Assembly (NCBI GenBank): GCA_951640195.1
Contig: OX621167.1
Coordinates: 1,240,001-1,304,000, forward strand
Length of the DNA stretch: 64,000 nt
From: Porpolomopsis calyptriformis
Taxonomy: Eukaryota; Basidiomycota; Agaricomycetes; Agaricales; Hygrophoraceae
Reading direction: 5' to 3'
The notes below the pieces were generated by a model that saw nothing but the letters and a program-made list of their open reading frames with translations, was not told the origin of the DNA and searched no databases. Position 1 is the first letter of the stretch. Each line of letters opens with the position of its first letter. The position numbers and the translations under genes were made by a program. Positions 22,300-33,755 of this stretch are shown here, in pieces.

Positions 22300-25139
22300 C
22301 TAACCTGATGCTACGTTTGGGATATTACCGCAAACGACGAGCTCCTTTGTAGGATCGGTACTCGGATCGTCGAGAGACAATGAGAGCACCTGGCCGACTA
22401 AAATCGCACTCGCCACTACATCTCCCCGAGTGTTATCTTTCTCTCCTTTGTCTTGCACCTGTGAACCGAGCTTCCCGATGCTGACAGGCCGCCGAACAAT
22501 CCGGGGGCTGAATGGCTCTCCATTGCCTTTCGGCGAGGGTCTTTCTGAGGCGCGATCAGATTCCTCGAGTCGCATAGTGTTAGGTCCAGCGCCCGAATTA
22601 GGGTGATGAACCAGCACATTTCCTGGAGAATTGGCACGTCCAGACCCAGGCAGAAGAATTGACCGCATCGATGATGAATTCGTCCACGCACCGGTCACGA
22701 CTGGCGTCCGCTTCTCGGGCGAGGACATGACCGATGTCAATGGTGGGAAATCTGGAGAGGCAGGTGGAATCTGTTGACCGTGCGCTTGCTGCGAAGAGTT
22801 ATTGGTTTGCGACTGGCTCCCGTTCGGAGTACTCGGGGAAATATTCAATGGATTACGTTGTGGGGATACTGTAGATTGAAGCTTTAATCCACCAGGCCAA
22901 TCCGACCTTGAAGAATCGTGGTGCCGGGGGTGGGTGGAATGCAGTGTAGGTTGAGGTTTCAACCCGACAGCCCAGTCGGGTCTGGGAGGCAAGGGATGAT
23001 GTGATGAAGTGGAAGTGTAAGTTCGCCGTGACGACGAGGACGTGGTTGACGATGACTATGGTTGAAGAATGAGTCAAGTTGGTAAAGTAACAGACAACCA
23101 CTCACAGTAGTCGAGGATGCTTCATCTCCGGTTGATGTCCAGTTTCCTGTACTCCCCACGCTAGTCCCCGAGCCTCTTCTCACACCCGAACTTAGCCGTG
23201 GCCCAACCACTACGTCACTACCACTTATGCTTGAGCCACACACACCAATTGCACCAGTTCCACCATGACCCATTCCGGCTGTACCGTAGCTCCACGTTGA
23301 CCGTGCGACCGGCACCGTACTTCGTTTACTACCTCCATTAATACCAGGACCCGAACTGCCTCTGGACGATGTTCGACTGGAGTTTGTCCCATTCGAGCCG
23401 CCATTCCCGTGTAAGTTCCTACTGTTATGGTTCGTTCCATTGCCATTGACGAATCGAGGGGGCTCGCGAGTATATACTGGCTGGGGGGCTATATGGGGAT
23501 TAGGTTGTGGAACGTGCGGGTCTGAGTGCGGCGGAGGATAATAACCAGGGACTGGGAAAGGAGCGTACGGTGAAAGAGGTGCCATGTAAGGCGGTTGGTA
23601 CTGTACGGGGCTTTGAAGAAGTGGGGGAGCTGTGTGATTAAAAGTCTGACGAGAATGAGCTGTCGGGGGTGGATGCTGCATCGGCGGGGGCGGTTGAGGC
23701 GGATTTGACCAGCCGTAGGGATTTTCATACCCAACGGGATGTGTAGGTGAATATAAATTCCCACCATCTTGGTTCTGAGTGTCGGAAGGGACCATATTCT
23801 GCTGATAAGAATATGGTGCGTAAAGCTGATAAGGGGGGAAGTACGGTGGGTGATGCGACTGGCCAGGGGGGTGGTATGGGTATATATATGGAGCCATATA
23901 GCCAGGACCAGGAACCTGACCAGAAATTTGTCCAGGATCGTACGGTGACGGGACTGCGGGGGGTTCATATAAAGAAGCGAATGTGAATGAGGGGGAAGAG
24001 GCCCTCGATCCTCGAGAACTGCCTGATCCGTTGGTGTTGAATGGAGGTGCGGCAGATCGCAGTGATCTTGACAACGTCGCAGATACACCTCCCAAGCCAA
24101 GCTTGCTGTCCTTCTTGTCTCGTGCGATCGAGCCCGACCACTCGCTCTCGGTTGCAGGAGAACTGACAGAATCTTCAAAACCATCAATACTGCTGCATCC
24201 TGTGCCTCCGTTCGTCGAGGCAGAGCCAGAGACGAGGCTAAGAGATGAAGAGCTAGCGCTCATGTCTCTTTCCTTCTCCTTCTCTTCAAAATCCATAAAT
24301 ATTCGAGAGCGCGCTTCGTTGTAAGCGGCCTCTCGCTCTTCAATAGTCATACGTTTCTTATTGCTGCCCCCAGTGGCGTTACTACGACCGCCAATACTTC
24401 CCGATTCCGATGGTTCCACGTCAGAGAGATCTGCGTCTTCGCCGGCAACGGACCCAGTATGAGACTGGGGTTTACTTCGGGAACGGTCTTGTGCTGACCG
24501 ACGCATGATTTTGAAAGTAGGGTGAGCGGTTGACTCGGCGGGAACGAGTTCGCACAAGCGACGAACGGGGCTGATTCCAGGAATTTGCAGGTCAGGAGGC
24601 AGAGAAAGTTAGTGGTTTTAGATACTTACATCCGGCTATCGGGTGTGGGAACAACGGCTATGCCCTTCGTCACAGGGTCACTTTCGGGCTGAAGTTTGTA
24701 ATATGCCGAGCAACGATGAACGAGAAGACGCTGATACGATGTCGAGGGCGCTAGTTCAACACGTGCCCTTGAGTAGAAAATATAATCAGTCGACCTAACC
24801 AGAGCAATGGGGTGTAGCAATATCCCGTATGAATTACATGTCGGGAGGCATTGACTTGAACAGGCAACTTTTCATGAGGGAAGAGAAGGATGCTCACCGG
24901 CGCTCGTTGATGAGACCCTCCATGAGCTCTCCTAATTTCAAAACATATAACCTGTCCTTGCTTCTAAGCGCCTCCAGAATCTGAGGGTCGACATCCTGCT
25001 GTTGATTGGCTGTAACGTCGAGATCTCCAATGGGGGCGTCTGAGGTTGGGATGAGTGGATTAATGGGTTGCGGGTCGATTGGGAGTGGATGTGCGGTGGG
25101 TCCGAGACCAGAGTGAGTGTAGGGGTTTGGACTGGCCAT
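22300..25139 (-). CDS. R3H-SUZ domain RNA-binding protein
   Basis: This resembles the R3HDM/Encore family of cytoplasmic RNA-binding proteins. The first exon (from the ATG at 25139) has DPQILEALRSKDRLYVLKLGE. The R3H core spans the first intron (INERR, then RVELAPSTSYQRLLVHRCSAYY). The next join gives PVRRLCELVPAES and FKIMRRSAQDRSRSK. The SUZ domain ends EEREAAYNEARSRIFMDFEE. The remaining roughly 700 residues are low-complexity: Ser-rich, then Pro/Tyr/Gln-rich (PPYFPPYQLYAPYSYQQ), then Gly/Ser/Asn-rich and again Pro/Ser-rich. This disordered tail is typical of proteins that enter RNP granules (inference). At least four exons; one intron lies at about 23042-23110. The exact RNA targets cannot be seen from sequence. 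Confidence 0.8.
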
Positions 25140-25588
25140 GAGGAGGAGTGAGTACCAAGGGAGAGGGGAGCGAATATTGGGAAACGATGTGGCGGTTCTG
25201 TGAGTGATGTGATGTGTGGATTGCGCAGCCTTGAGGAAGAATGTACAGTCTTGACAGTGCCGTGGAATGAAGTGCGTGGAACCAGGTAGCTCTCAGTTAC
25301 CAGGTGAAGATGGCCATCTGGCTATGCGGTTGGGGTTTCTAGGGAATGAATTTTTGGGGGAACTGAGGGGGGTGGAAAGATGTGGTAGTCGCAGAATGAG
25401 CTGTGGCTTTTTTGTTTTGCCTTTATTTTCTTGGGCGGGGAGGAGAGGTGGTGGGTGAAGACATTCAGGTTTGGAGTCAGGTCTGAGGGCGAAAGGGAAA
25501 ACTGGCTGGAACCAAAGTTGTGCAAACATAAATTCAAGCCATTCGCTATACGTGTACAATAAATGTAATAGCTTCCAACGGGAGGAGA
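25140..25588. other. Intergenic, transporter 3' end to R3H-SUZ promoter
   Basis: This is the promoter side of the R3H-SUZ gene and the 3' side of the transporter gene. ORFs here lack recognisable features. Confidence 0.4.
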
Positions 25589-27488
25589 TCAGTGGACTAC
25601 CCCGCCATCCTTTGGTGGCTTGATGGTATAGTATATGTTGAACCCTAAGCTGGTGTTCTCCGTTCAGGACATGCAGACACCAAGATCCGATGTGAAACTT
25701 ACCAGAAGACAAAGATGAACACGCCATAGATTGCTAATGCAAGCGCACCCCGATTCAGCATGCGATTCGACTCATCATTCCGCGTCAGCTGCAAACGGGC
25801 CCGTCAGAGTTAACATCCAGCGAGGGAGAGAAGTAGTGACCTTCCAATAGAACAGACCAGGGAGAATGAACGAGATAGTTGTCGAGCCTGTCGCGCCAAC
25901 GAATGAAAGAACTGACGGGGCTAATTGAGCGACCCGTCGTCTGTAGCTTGGACTACACTCACCGATTTTCAAATCATCAATAATATATGCAACCGTGAAG
26001 CCACAGGCAATGATTGCCGAAGTTAGTATAGTGTGTTTCATCGGGCTCGTGTCCGTGCTTCCGTGCTCGTCTTCGACACCCTCGTCTTCCTCTTCCTCAT
26101 CGGGCTTGAGCACGGTCTCGCTGTCACCCACGGAGAAGATCTTCTCGAGGCAGTTACGGCAAGGGAGAACTTGGAGTGGATATGAGAACAAAACGAGGAT
26201 GACAATGGCCAGTTGTCCAACAGCAATAAAAAGGGAGGTCGAAGGGTACATCGCGATGATATTGGCGCCAACCTGAAAGACGATTTACCACAAACACACC
26301 GTTCAGGATGTACAACTCACCTTTGACCCAAAAGTCAAGTAGCCGAAAATGCCGATGACTTCGTAAGCCATAGCAGCCAGCCCTATAGAGGATCCGATCA
26401 CGGTGTTCATCCTCTTCTGCGTGTTTCTGGATACCTCGTTGTACACAGGAAACAGCTTTCCAAAGAACATCTTGGGACATCTGCAGTGGAGGATGGGAAA
26501 CAGTCACTCACATTCTGCGCACACGTAAAGGCAAAGACTTGAACTGGGAATGTGGACACAAAACTCGACGTGAAATGCACAAGTCTAACTTCTCCAGGTG
26601 AAACAGTGCCTGGCGGTGGTTGGAAATAGCATCTGATGACTATCACCACAAGATATGCTGCGACCCGTCCCCTTTTAATTGCGTATTAGACACACGACAA
26701 TGCTCACTTACCAACCGAGAACAGGGCCACGTAACTCGTATGTCTAAGGCTGTCTATACGGCGAAGGAACGATAATGGAATGAGAACGACCATAAATAAT
26801 GAGATCCAGATGCGACCCGAGAGTGCCCAAGCGGGCGGATCTGTTGTAGGGGATGTAAGATCGTGGTATAAGGACGCGACAACATTCGGCATGAGCGCCT
26901 TGATTATTATTAAATAGCTACACGGAATCGAAATTCAGACATGCTGACGGCGAGGCATGAAAGGCATTGGGCTCACCTGATCGAGACACCGAAGCATTTT
27001 ATAGCGATAGCAGCGTCAAAAAATACTGCTGCCTTTGGGAAGGTCATTTGCGAGATAGCATAAAAGGAGGACCGTCTGTATGGAGCTTGTGCAGCACAGA
27101 GGGAAAGAAGATATAACCCGAAAGCAGCGATCGATCCCGAGAATATACAGGTGATGACTCCAGGGATAAGACCTATAGAAGCCATGGACTATAAAACCAT
27201 GAGACTTTTTCGTGAGCGCGAATGATCCGGACGAACCAACGGGAAAGTCAGCATTCCTACAAAGTTCCACCTGTTAATTTTGCCGCTTGATGAAGAGACT
27301 AGAATGCACCTACCGCTGCCGATAATGGTATTCGACAGGTTGCTCACACAACTCGTCATAGTCGCATGACCATCTTTCTGGTCGATTACTCTAGCGTTTT
27401 CTCCTAGCAAAGCGGTCGCCTCGCCATCCTCGACATCGATTCTTGGCTCGCCGCCGTCATCACGAGCTATACCATACGTCTGGACCAT
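25589..27488 (-). CDS. AVT-type vacuolar amino-acid transporter (AAAP/SLC38-like)
   Basis: A multi-exon membrane protein of the amino acid/auxin permease family, related to yeast Avt5-Avt7, which export amino acids from the vacuole with protons. After a hydrophilic acidic N-terminus come the TM1 signature SNLSNTIIGSG with MLTFPL, then IPGVITCIFSGSIAAFGLYLLSL, KCFGVSISYLIIIKALMP and WISLFMVVLIPLSFLRRIDSL. FAFTCAQNMFFGK, the Asn-Glu segment FPVYNEV, YEVIGIFGYLTFGSKV, LAIVILVLFSYPLQVLPCR, a cytosolic acidic loop (EEEEDEGVEDE), FVGATGSTTISFILPGLFYWK and a last helix LALAIYGVFIFVF follow. The last exon ends FNIYYTIKPPKDGGVVH. The first in-frame ATG is at 27488; the frame stays open to a splice acceptor near 27569, so an upstream start exon is possible and the N-terminus is uncertain. 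Confidence 0.85.
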
Positions 27489-27736
27489 CTCAAAAGCTTC
27501 TCCGTCCAAAAAAGAACTCTCGTGGTTATTGTCCAGAACTTCTGTAGATCCAGAGATGGAGCGTTGGTCTATTAAACAATATTTTCAAATCGTTGATGAC
27601 AGGTTGGTCGAAGCCAGATGAGATGCGTGTTGTAGAGGTGGCAGGCGCCGCGAGGCTGGGATGATTATCCAAATTTAGTCATTCCTTCCCCGTCTCACCG
27701 CTCAGTGACAGGAATAGGCGTAAATACAAGCTAGTA

Positions 27737-29702
27737 TTACTTGTTCTTGGCTGGCCCAAAGAAATTAATGATGGAACTTTTGGGACCCAATTTCGACGAA
27801 CTACCCGCACTTTTCGCTGAATTTTTACCCTTCCGCTTGGAGGGACCAGCTGCAGAGCCGCTATCCGCCGTATCTTCGGCGGCGAGTTTCTTTCCCCTCT
27901 TTTTGGGAGCCTCTGGTTCTATTTCCTCCTCGACAGACTCGTAAGACGAGTAGTCCTCTGTCACTGCAGGGGTCATGTTTATGGTTGGGAGTGGATGTCA
28001 ATTCGTAATGTAACTTACCTCTATAGCCCCGAGCGTCAAATTTGGTACGGGTTTTGAGCACCCGTTTCTTTTTAAGGCCATTCTGTCCAAGAGGAATGTC
28101 CTTCTTCTCTTTCTTCCTGCGCTTGGGTTTTGGGACCGGAGCCAAGTCACCACTCATCTCTACATCTTCATCGCTATTTTCAGATCCTTTCGAACTCTCA
28201 AGCTTTGAACTTGAGGCGTGGTCAACTTGGCCTGTATAATCATCAGTTTTACGGATGAAATAAAAGGTTTTTGGGGTACCTTCGTCAATGTCCATCATCG
28301 CTCTAAGGCTTCTCTCCAGCTCCGATCCTGCTTTACTTGCGACCTCCGAGTTGGTCTGACTCCTACGCCAGGAAGACTGAGACATTTCTTCATCGTCTGA
28401 CAAAATGGCTCTTCTCGTAATCCTCAGCCCGCTGGCTGCCTTGGCAACGTCAGAATTGGAGGTGGTAGCTTCTTCGGTATCTGAGAGTAAGCTTTGGGCC
28501 GATTTTCTTTTGGTCCCTCGCTGATACCTGTAGGTTAGCGGCCACATACACAAGTAACGAGACGGATGCGGACTTGTAGCCCATTTAATGATTTCTTCTC
28601 GACCACCCTATGCTCAGACTTGATCTCTTGTTTGGGTTCCTCCCTGATCTCCTGCTTTACTTTCCATTCGTTCGTTCCTTTTTTTGCGTCCTTAGCCTTT
28701 GCCATGCTGAAATCAAGTTTTCCTGTCGCCTTTGCTTTCTGTTTGACTTTCTCCTCCATTATGGGTTCCTGGATTTTCATCGTGTCGAAACCCTTCCCAC
28801 CATTTCCTTCCTTTCCAACGTTTCCGTCCGAGGAAGATTTTGTAAGCGCAACAGGTTTTGCGTTCGAAGAGGAAATGATAACTTTTTCTCCAGCCTTCAT
28901 CTTGACTGCAATGAGGTACCAAAGCACAATGGTTTAACAGATATTTACCTGGACTTGTTTGCTGACTATCTTGCCGACCGTGACAGCCATCTCCATTCCT
29001 TTCTCGGTGTTGTCAGTCCGGCGAACATTGTCGGTCGGCGCAGAGAGTAAACCAGCATCCTATGGAAAGGTTGCGAGTATGTTAACAGAGAAAGTGAAGA
29101 GGAATACGTAGTACACACACACCCGAATGGGAGACGGCGAGAGACTGTACATATGAATACAAGATATGTTTCGAAACTTGGATTTCGCGCCTTGAACATC
29201 GAGTGATTTAGTCCAACAACACATTGCGGGAACAAAACTATACCTTCGAGCTCCTCCTCGGAGACCAGCAAAAATTTGGTTTGTGGTACATCTTCGCCGT
29301 CTCGATATTCCTCATCTAGTTCGCACCTCGATTGTTGGGATCCAGAGTGGAAGTCGACATCCATTCCCGAATCATCATGATGTCCAAAAGCGGGATTGTC
29401 TTCGCCGATGATGAGATACGTTGCAAAAGGCGTAGGGGACTGAGTAGACTGAGTATAGTAGGCCGCGAGCTCACTAATGAACGTGTCGAAATGTGAGAGT
29501 GACCTGATACAGTAGATGAAGTACTCTACTTTTTCCCGACGTTGACGTGAACACCTAGCTCCCGACTGAGGGAACGGTACGTGACCTCAACATAGATCAT
29601 CGTCAGAATCGGAATGGGAAAGTTTCTGAGATTGCCGCTCACGATATTCTTTTCGATGAAAAGTTGTTTGGTGATGAAGTTATTTGCAGTTTCTGAAGGC
29701 AT
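27737..29702 (-). CDS. POL32: DNA polymerase delta subunit 3 (Pol32/Cdc27/POLD3)
   Basis: This accessory subunit links polymerase delta to PCNA and is needed for processive synthesis and break-induced replication. The start MPSETANNFITKQLFIEKN, then IVTYRSLSRELGVHVNVGKK across the first intron, matches the winged-helix N-terminus of POLD3. FATYLIIGEDNPAFG and TKFLLVSEEELEGIVL follow. A long Lys/Glu/Ser-rich linker with several introns carries acidic serine clusters that look like casein-kinase sites. The C-terminus has KKKRVLKTRTKFD and, at the very end, SSIINFFGPAKNK, a PCNA-interacting (PIP) box. The order and terminal PIP box are diagnostic. Introns lie roughly at 27970-28020, 28530-28580, 28910-28950 and elsewhere; not every join was resolved. 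Confidence 0.88.
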
Positions 29703-30396
29703 GAAGCAGGTATCACTTCCGGGATTCGCAAGTGGTTGCAATAGCTGACCAAGGGGAAACTAAGTGCGGGACCACGGCCGTGTTTGCGTTCAGACTGGTG
29801 GCAGATCGTAATCATCCCTTTAGTACAGCAGGCACGTGACAAATGCTTTGGCGCTCCGTAACTTTTGATGTATACATTCCTCTAGTTGGAGGGCTTGTAG
29901 TCAATAGTAACTAGATTTAACCGTTTAATTAAACGAAGTGAGAGTTGCGGTCAGCATCCTGAAAATAACGAATGAGCATACTGGTACACATGCGAGAAAG
30001 ATGAAACTAGTTCAGGGATAATTAGTCCGGTATGTGGCTTGAATATTATTTCAATGATTATCTTCCGGTGATAGCATAGAAACCCACCAGCAGCTAACTA
30101 TTGGGGGTGGTAAATCCATTGTGATACCTGGAATAACTGGACAAACTTGAAGGGAATTACTATGGATGATGCTATTTACTACAAATGTTCTCCCCATCCC
30201 AAGCCAGTATAATTTATTTAATTTATTTGTGGAAAGTTGCATCTGATTGAAACCCAGCTTGTTTTATGGCCATGCTCAAAACTGGGAAAAAGATGATAAT
30301 GCATATGCATATTTCAAACAAACATACTGATGAATCAAATCGCAAATCCAACTTGGGTTGAGATATTCGACAAAGAAACTGCCGGTGTCCAAGATA
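29703..30396. other. Intergenic, POL32 promoter side
   Basis: Nearly 700 bases without a supported gene. They include AT-rich stretches (30180-30240 and 30290-30330). I saw no replication-box motif or repeat of note. Confidence 0.4.
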
Positions 30397-32541
30397 CTAC
30401 GCCTGTGACCTTGTGCGCTTTTCTTTCCTCTCCCTTTCTCTCGCCCTCGCACGCTGTTGCCGTAGATCCGTCATGAGTTGTTGTCCAATTGGCGACAACT
30501 CTGACGATAGCGAGGGAAGTGGTCGAAAGCTGAACAGTGTCCGTGAGTGTCTGCCGACAGGTGTCACCGGAAGGATGCCAGTATCTCTCTTGGTGTCAAG
30601 GCCATTCTCCTTCCCTTCTTGCACATAAGGATATCCTGTGTTCCTTGGCTTACTTCCGTTCTCTCCGGCTCGTCCAAAAAACGGTATTTCCATGTTTAAT
30701 AGGTTGTGCGCTTCAGGAAAGGGAACTGATGAGGATCTTCCCAGCATTCGACCGCGCCTTTTGCCTGTACGGCAGGGGATAGCAGTGAACTTGTCTTCTA
30801 CAAGTACAATGTCTCCCGTGGCCGAGGTCTGATTGGACCTTTCACCCAACACAAGTTGATTATCGTAGCTTATATTGACGTTCGCTCCATCTCCATAAGG
30901 TGAATTTGCCACAGAGTCGACCATGCTTTGCTTCGGCTCCCTAACGCAACGAAAAGAATTCGCCATATGAAGATTCGGCGATGAGCTTGGTTTAGAGGTC
31001 CTCAAATTCTCGGTCAGATTTGCACTGGAATCAAGAATACGTGTCAAAGGAGCGAGATTGTTTTGTGACGAGTGGCCGTCAAGAGTGAGTTCGCAGTCCG
31101 ACAGGATGGGTGTGGATCGATAGGGTGTGTCACCTCGAGAGCGATGGCTATCTGCGCACAATTGCGGACTGGAGGATTGCATTCCAGAACTATCAAGCGA
31201 GAAAGTGCGGCGATGTTTGTGGATGTGAGCATCAGGTGGACCAGGTATAGACAGAGATATATCCCCGCATTCGAGGTCGGAGAAGACATCAGAAACAGGG
31301 GATTTGAAAGGCGACTCAAGAAACGAAGTTGGGGGTAGTTGAGGGTGTGGTAGGCAAAGCGTTATTACTTCATTGGATGGGTGGGGTTTGTGCCGTTTCG
31401 TGAGAAAATCAAAAACTTGAGATGCGCGTTGCGGTGTTATTGGATTCTCGTGCTGGTAAGGAGAGGAAGGGTTATGCGAAGCGGATAAAGGAGGCGAGTC
31501 AGCCACCATACTGATCTCGACCTCCATTGACGAGATGGCGGGATTATCTACCGAGGGATTATTTGTAACGTTGGAAAGATCATGATCCTTAGGGATTGGC
31601 GTATTTGCGTGCTTGCAATGAACGTGATTATTTGTGAAAGGGGAGTCAAGGTCCGTGGGCGTTTCAAGGCAGGTGTCAAAAGAAGACGCTGGAGAATTTT
31701 TATCATGTTCTCTGCAAGAATCAGGAATATAAATAGACAGTGATTTGAGGAAATGACAAACGCACTGACCTCAAAAGATGTTCAGCCCATGAGATGTCTC
31801 CAAGATCGCTCCCATCCTCGCCCTCCCGTCTCCGAGTTCCACTAACAGGATTGCCTAGTAACTGTCGTAGGGTTGAACCGTTACGTCGCGTCTGCGCTCT
31901 ACCTCTTGGGGGTGAGGGAGGTGTGTTTGAGAACGCTTTTGCAGGAAGACAACCGTGTTCGTCATACATACTCAGAAGACTGACTACGGAAGGATCTTGT
32001 CTCAGAACTCGAAGATCATTGGAATCTCTTGGTGTCATAGGAGTGCATATGTTCCTTGAACGATAACGCACGGGTATGGATTCACGTGGTTGTTGTCGAG
32101 GAGTCATATATTCGCTAGAAGCTGTACCAAGCTCGGAGGGAGCGGGAAGACCGGCATTTGAGAGGTTGCATCGGGTTCGTCCATGCACGGTAACTGTATA
32201 AGTGCCAGGTCGGATCACGCTTGTGCATCCAAGGCTGGCGGTAGACGCTTCTGGAGTCACGACGCTATTAATCGGGTGAGCTTCAAAAAGTGTAAAATGG
32301 TCATTGCCAGCGGTATGATGGGAGTGAATAAGAACGCACGCAACGGAGGTAAAGAAGAGTAATCCACTTCTGATACGACAGCAAATCGAGTCGACGAGGA
32401 ACGCAGGAGACGACCGAGAGCTGCCTCTTGCTCCTCTACTTGAGTCCGTGTCAATCCCTCGCCGACCGGGGGAGTAAAGAAAGTTGGCTTTTGTTTATTT
32501 TTTTTGGATCTAAGAGAGAAAAAACGTTTCAAAAAACCCAT
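30397..32541 (-). CDS. Unknown disordered protein, possibly membrane-anchored
   Basis: Three exons with good phase: a first exon from the ATG at 32541, a second starting VVTPEASTASLG, and a third beginning EHDKNSPASSFD. The protein is over 600 residues and mostly Ser/Pro/Arg-rich with no recognised domain. The N-terminus MGFLKRFFSLRSKKNKQKP combines Gly2 with a strongly basic, partly hydrophobic segment, which suggests membrane association and possibly N-myristoylation, though Ser or Thr is not at position 6. Many SP and TP dipeptides (ENPITPQ, ESPFKSP, GILPVTP) look like proline-directed kinase sites. The C-terminus LRQQRARARERERKEKRTR is highly charged. Similar short N-termini occur in basidiomycete hypothetical proteins, so this may be lineage-specific. 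Confidence 0.6.
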
Positions 32542-33755
32542 CTGCCCGAAGAAACGCAGAATTAAAAGTCGAGTCGTAGATGTAAGGATTTGGGAATCAA
32601 ACTAGGGGAAACAAGCTACATATATGGAAATGAACACTTGGAACACGTGATCGATCCTTTGTTTTTGATTTCATCATTTATATACCGCAACAAGCGGTGG
32701 TTAACTCTATATCACTTGTAGCTAACCCTGGTTGTGGTCGTATAGGGGGTATTCCCCAGGGCTTTGGCTGACACAGTGAGTTTCGTGAGTTACGTGATCA
32801 ATTCTTGCAGGGAAAGTATCTCCGCAACCACCCTTGCCGCAATCTCAAGCTAGGATAGTTGGCTTGGATGTGTACCGTAACACATGGGACCAGATAACGT
32901 AGGATTTGTAGATTTGCCGATCTTGCATCTCACACATCTCACAATGCCTTGATTGACTACACCGGCGAATTACGAGAAATTCAGCGGTATGATCGGCTGC
33001 GAGTATCGTACGGAAGGTCATGTTAGAATGGACAATCATATGTCTGCATATTCAAATTTCAGTATTTAACACAACTTTTTATACGAAATATCACAACAGC
33101 TTATGTCTAGCGTTTTATTACACAGATTATTCACCGCACTTCCCTTGTCGATTTGCGTCTGCCGCAAAATCTTGCACTGTATGGTATAGAAGTATCCGAT
33201 AGACAAAAGTGGTACATTTTGTGTGACCGTTTTGTTCCGTCACAGGCGTCACATCGGAACTATTCAACTCGGCCGTTGTCAATTCTGCCTTCTGCACTTC
33301 AAGCTCGTGAGGTTATCTGACGAATGCGTCGTTGATCCCGCTACTCGAGACAATATACTCGTTTTTCGACCTCAGCTCCCCGCTAATTTCTTTATTTTAC
33401 GGTACTTCGAAGGTGCCAGTGTAACGAGTATAATTCAAGGTAAGTGTTTTCTTATGACCTAACGCGATGAGCTCGATGCACGTCAGTCGGAATACTTCCA
33501 CGACGATACCTGCTACATTTTTTCTGATTTATATATACCATTTCTACGTGTTCTTGCTCGTACTGACTCTCTCATGCACAGAATTTTGTTCACATATATA
33601 TTAAGTCTTGGCTTTGGAAGAGCGGTAAGTCTCATTCACACTGTTGTCATTGCATACCATCCCTTCCCACATCCATTTTTCAAAATCCGATTGTTTTCCC
33701 ATTGGTCGCATGGCATTTGGCTCACTCTCCGTCAGATTAGGCTGTCGCCTGAACG
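32542..33755. other. Divergent intergenic region
   Basis: A 1.2-kb space between the divergent unknown gene and the ELMO gene. A strong donor-like site (caaggtaagtg, near 33440) followed by pyrimidine-rich sequence suggests the ELMO transcript may have a 5' untranslated intron. The plus ORF at 33223-33462 has no domain and is not called. Confidence 0.35.

Noticed and set aside
23489..24187. Long minus-strand alternative frame inside the R3H-SUZ gene
   Set aside because: It is a shadow of the low-complexity Pro/Tyr-rich coding region and has no domain.
28566..29050. Plus-strand ORFs rich in Phe/Ser opposite POL32
   Set aside because: They are antisense shadows of Lys/Glu-rich POL32 codons.
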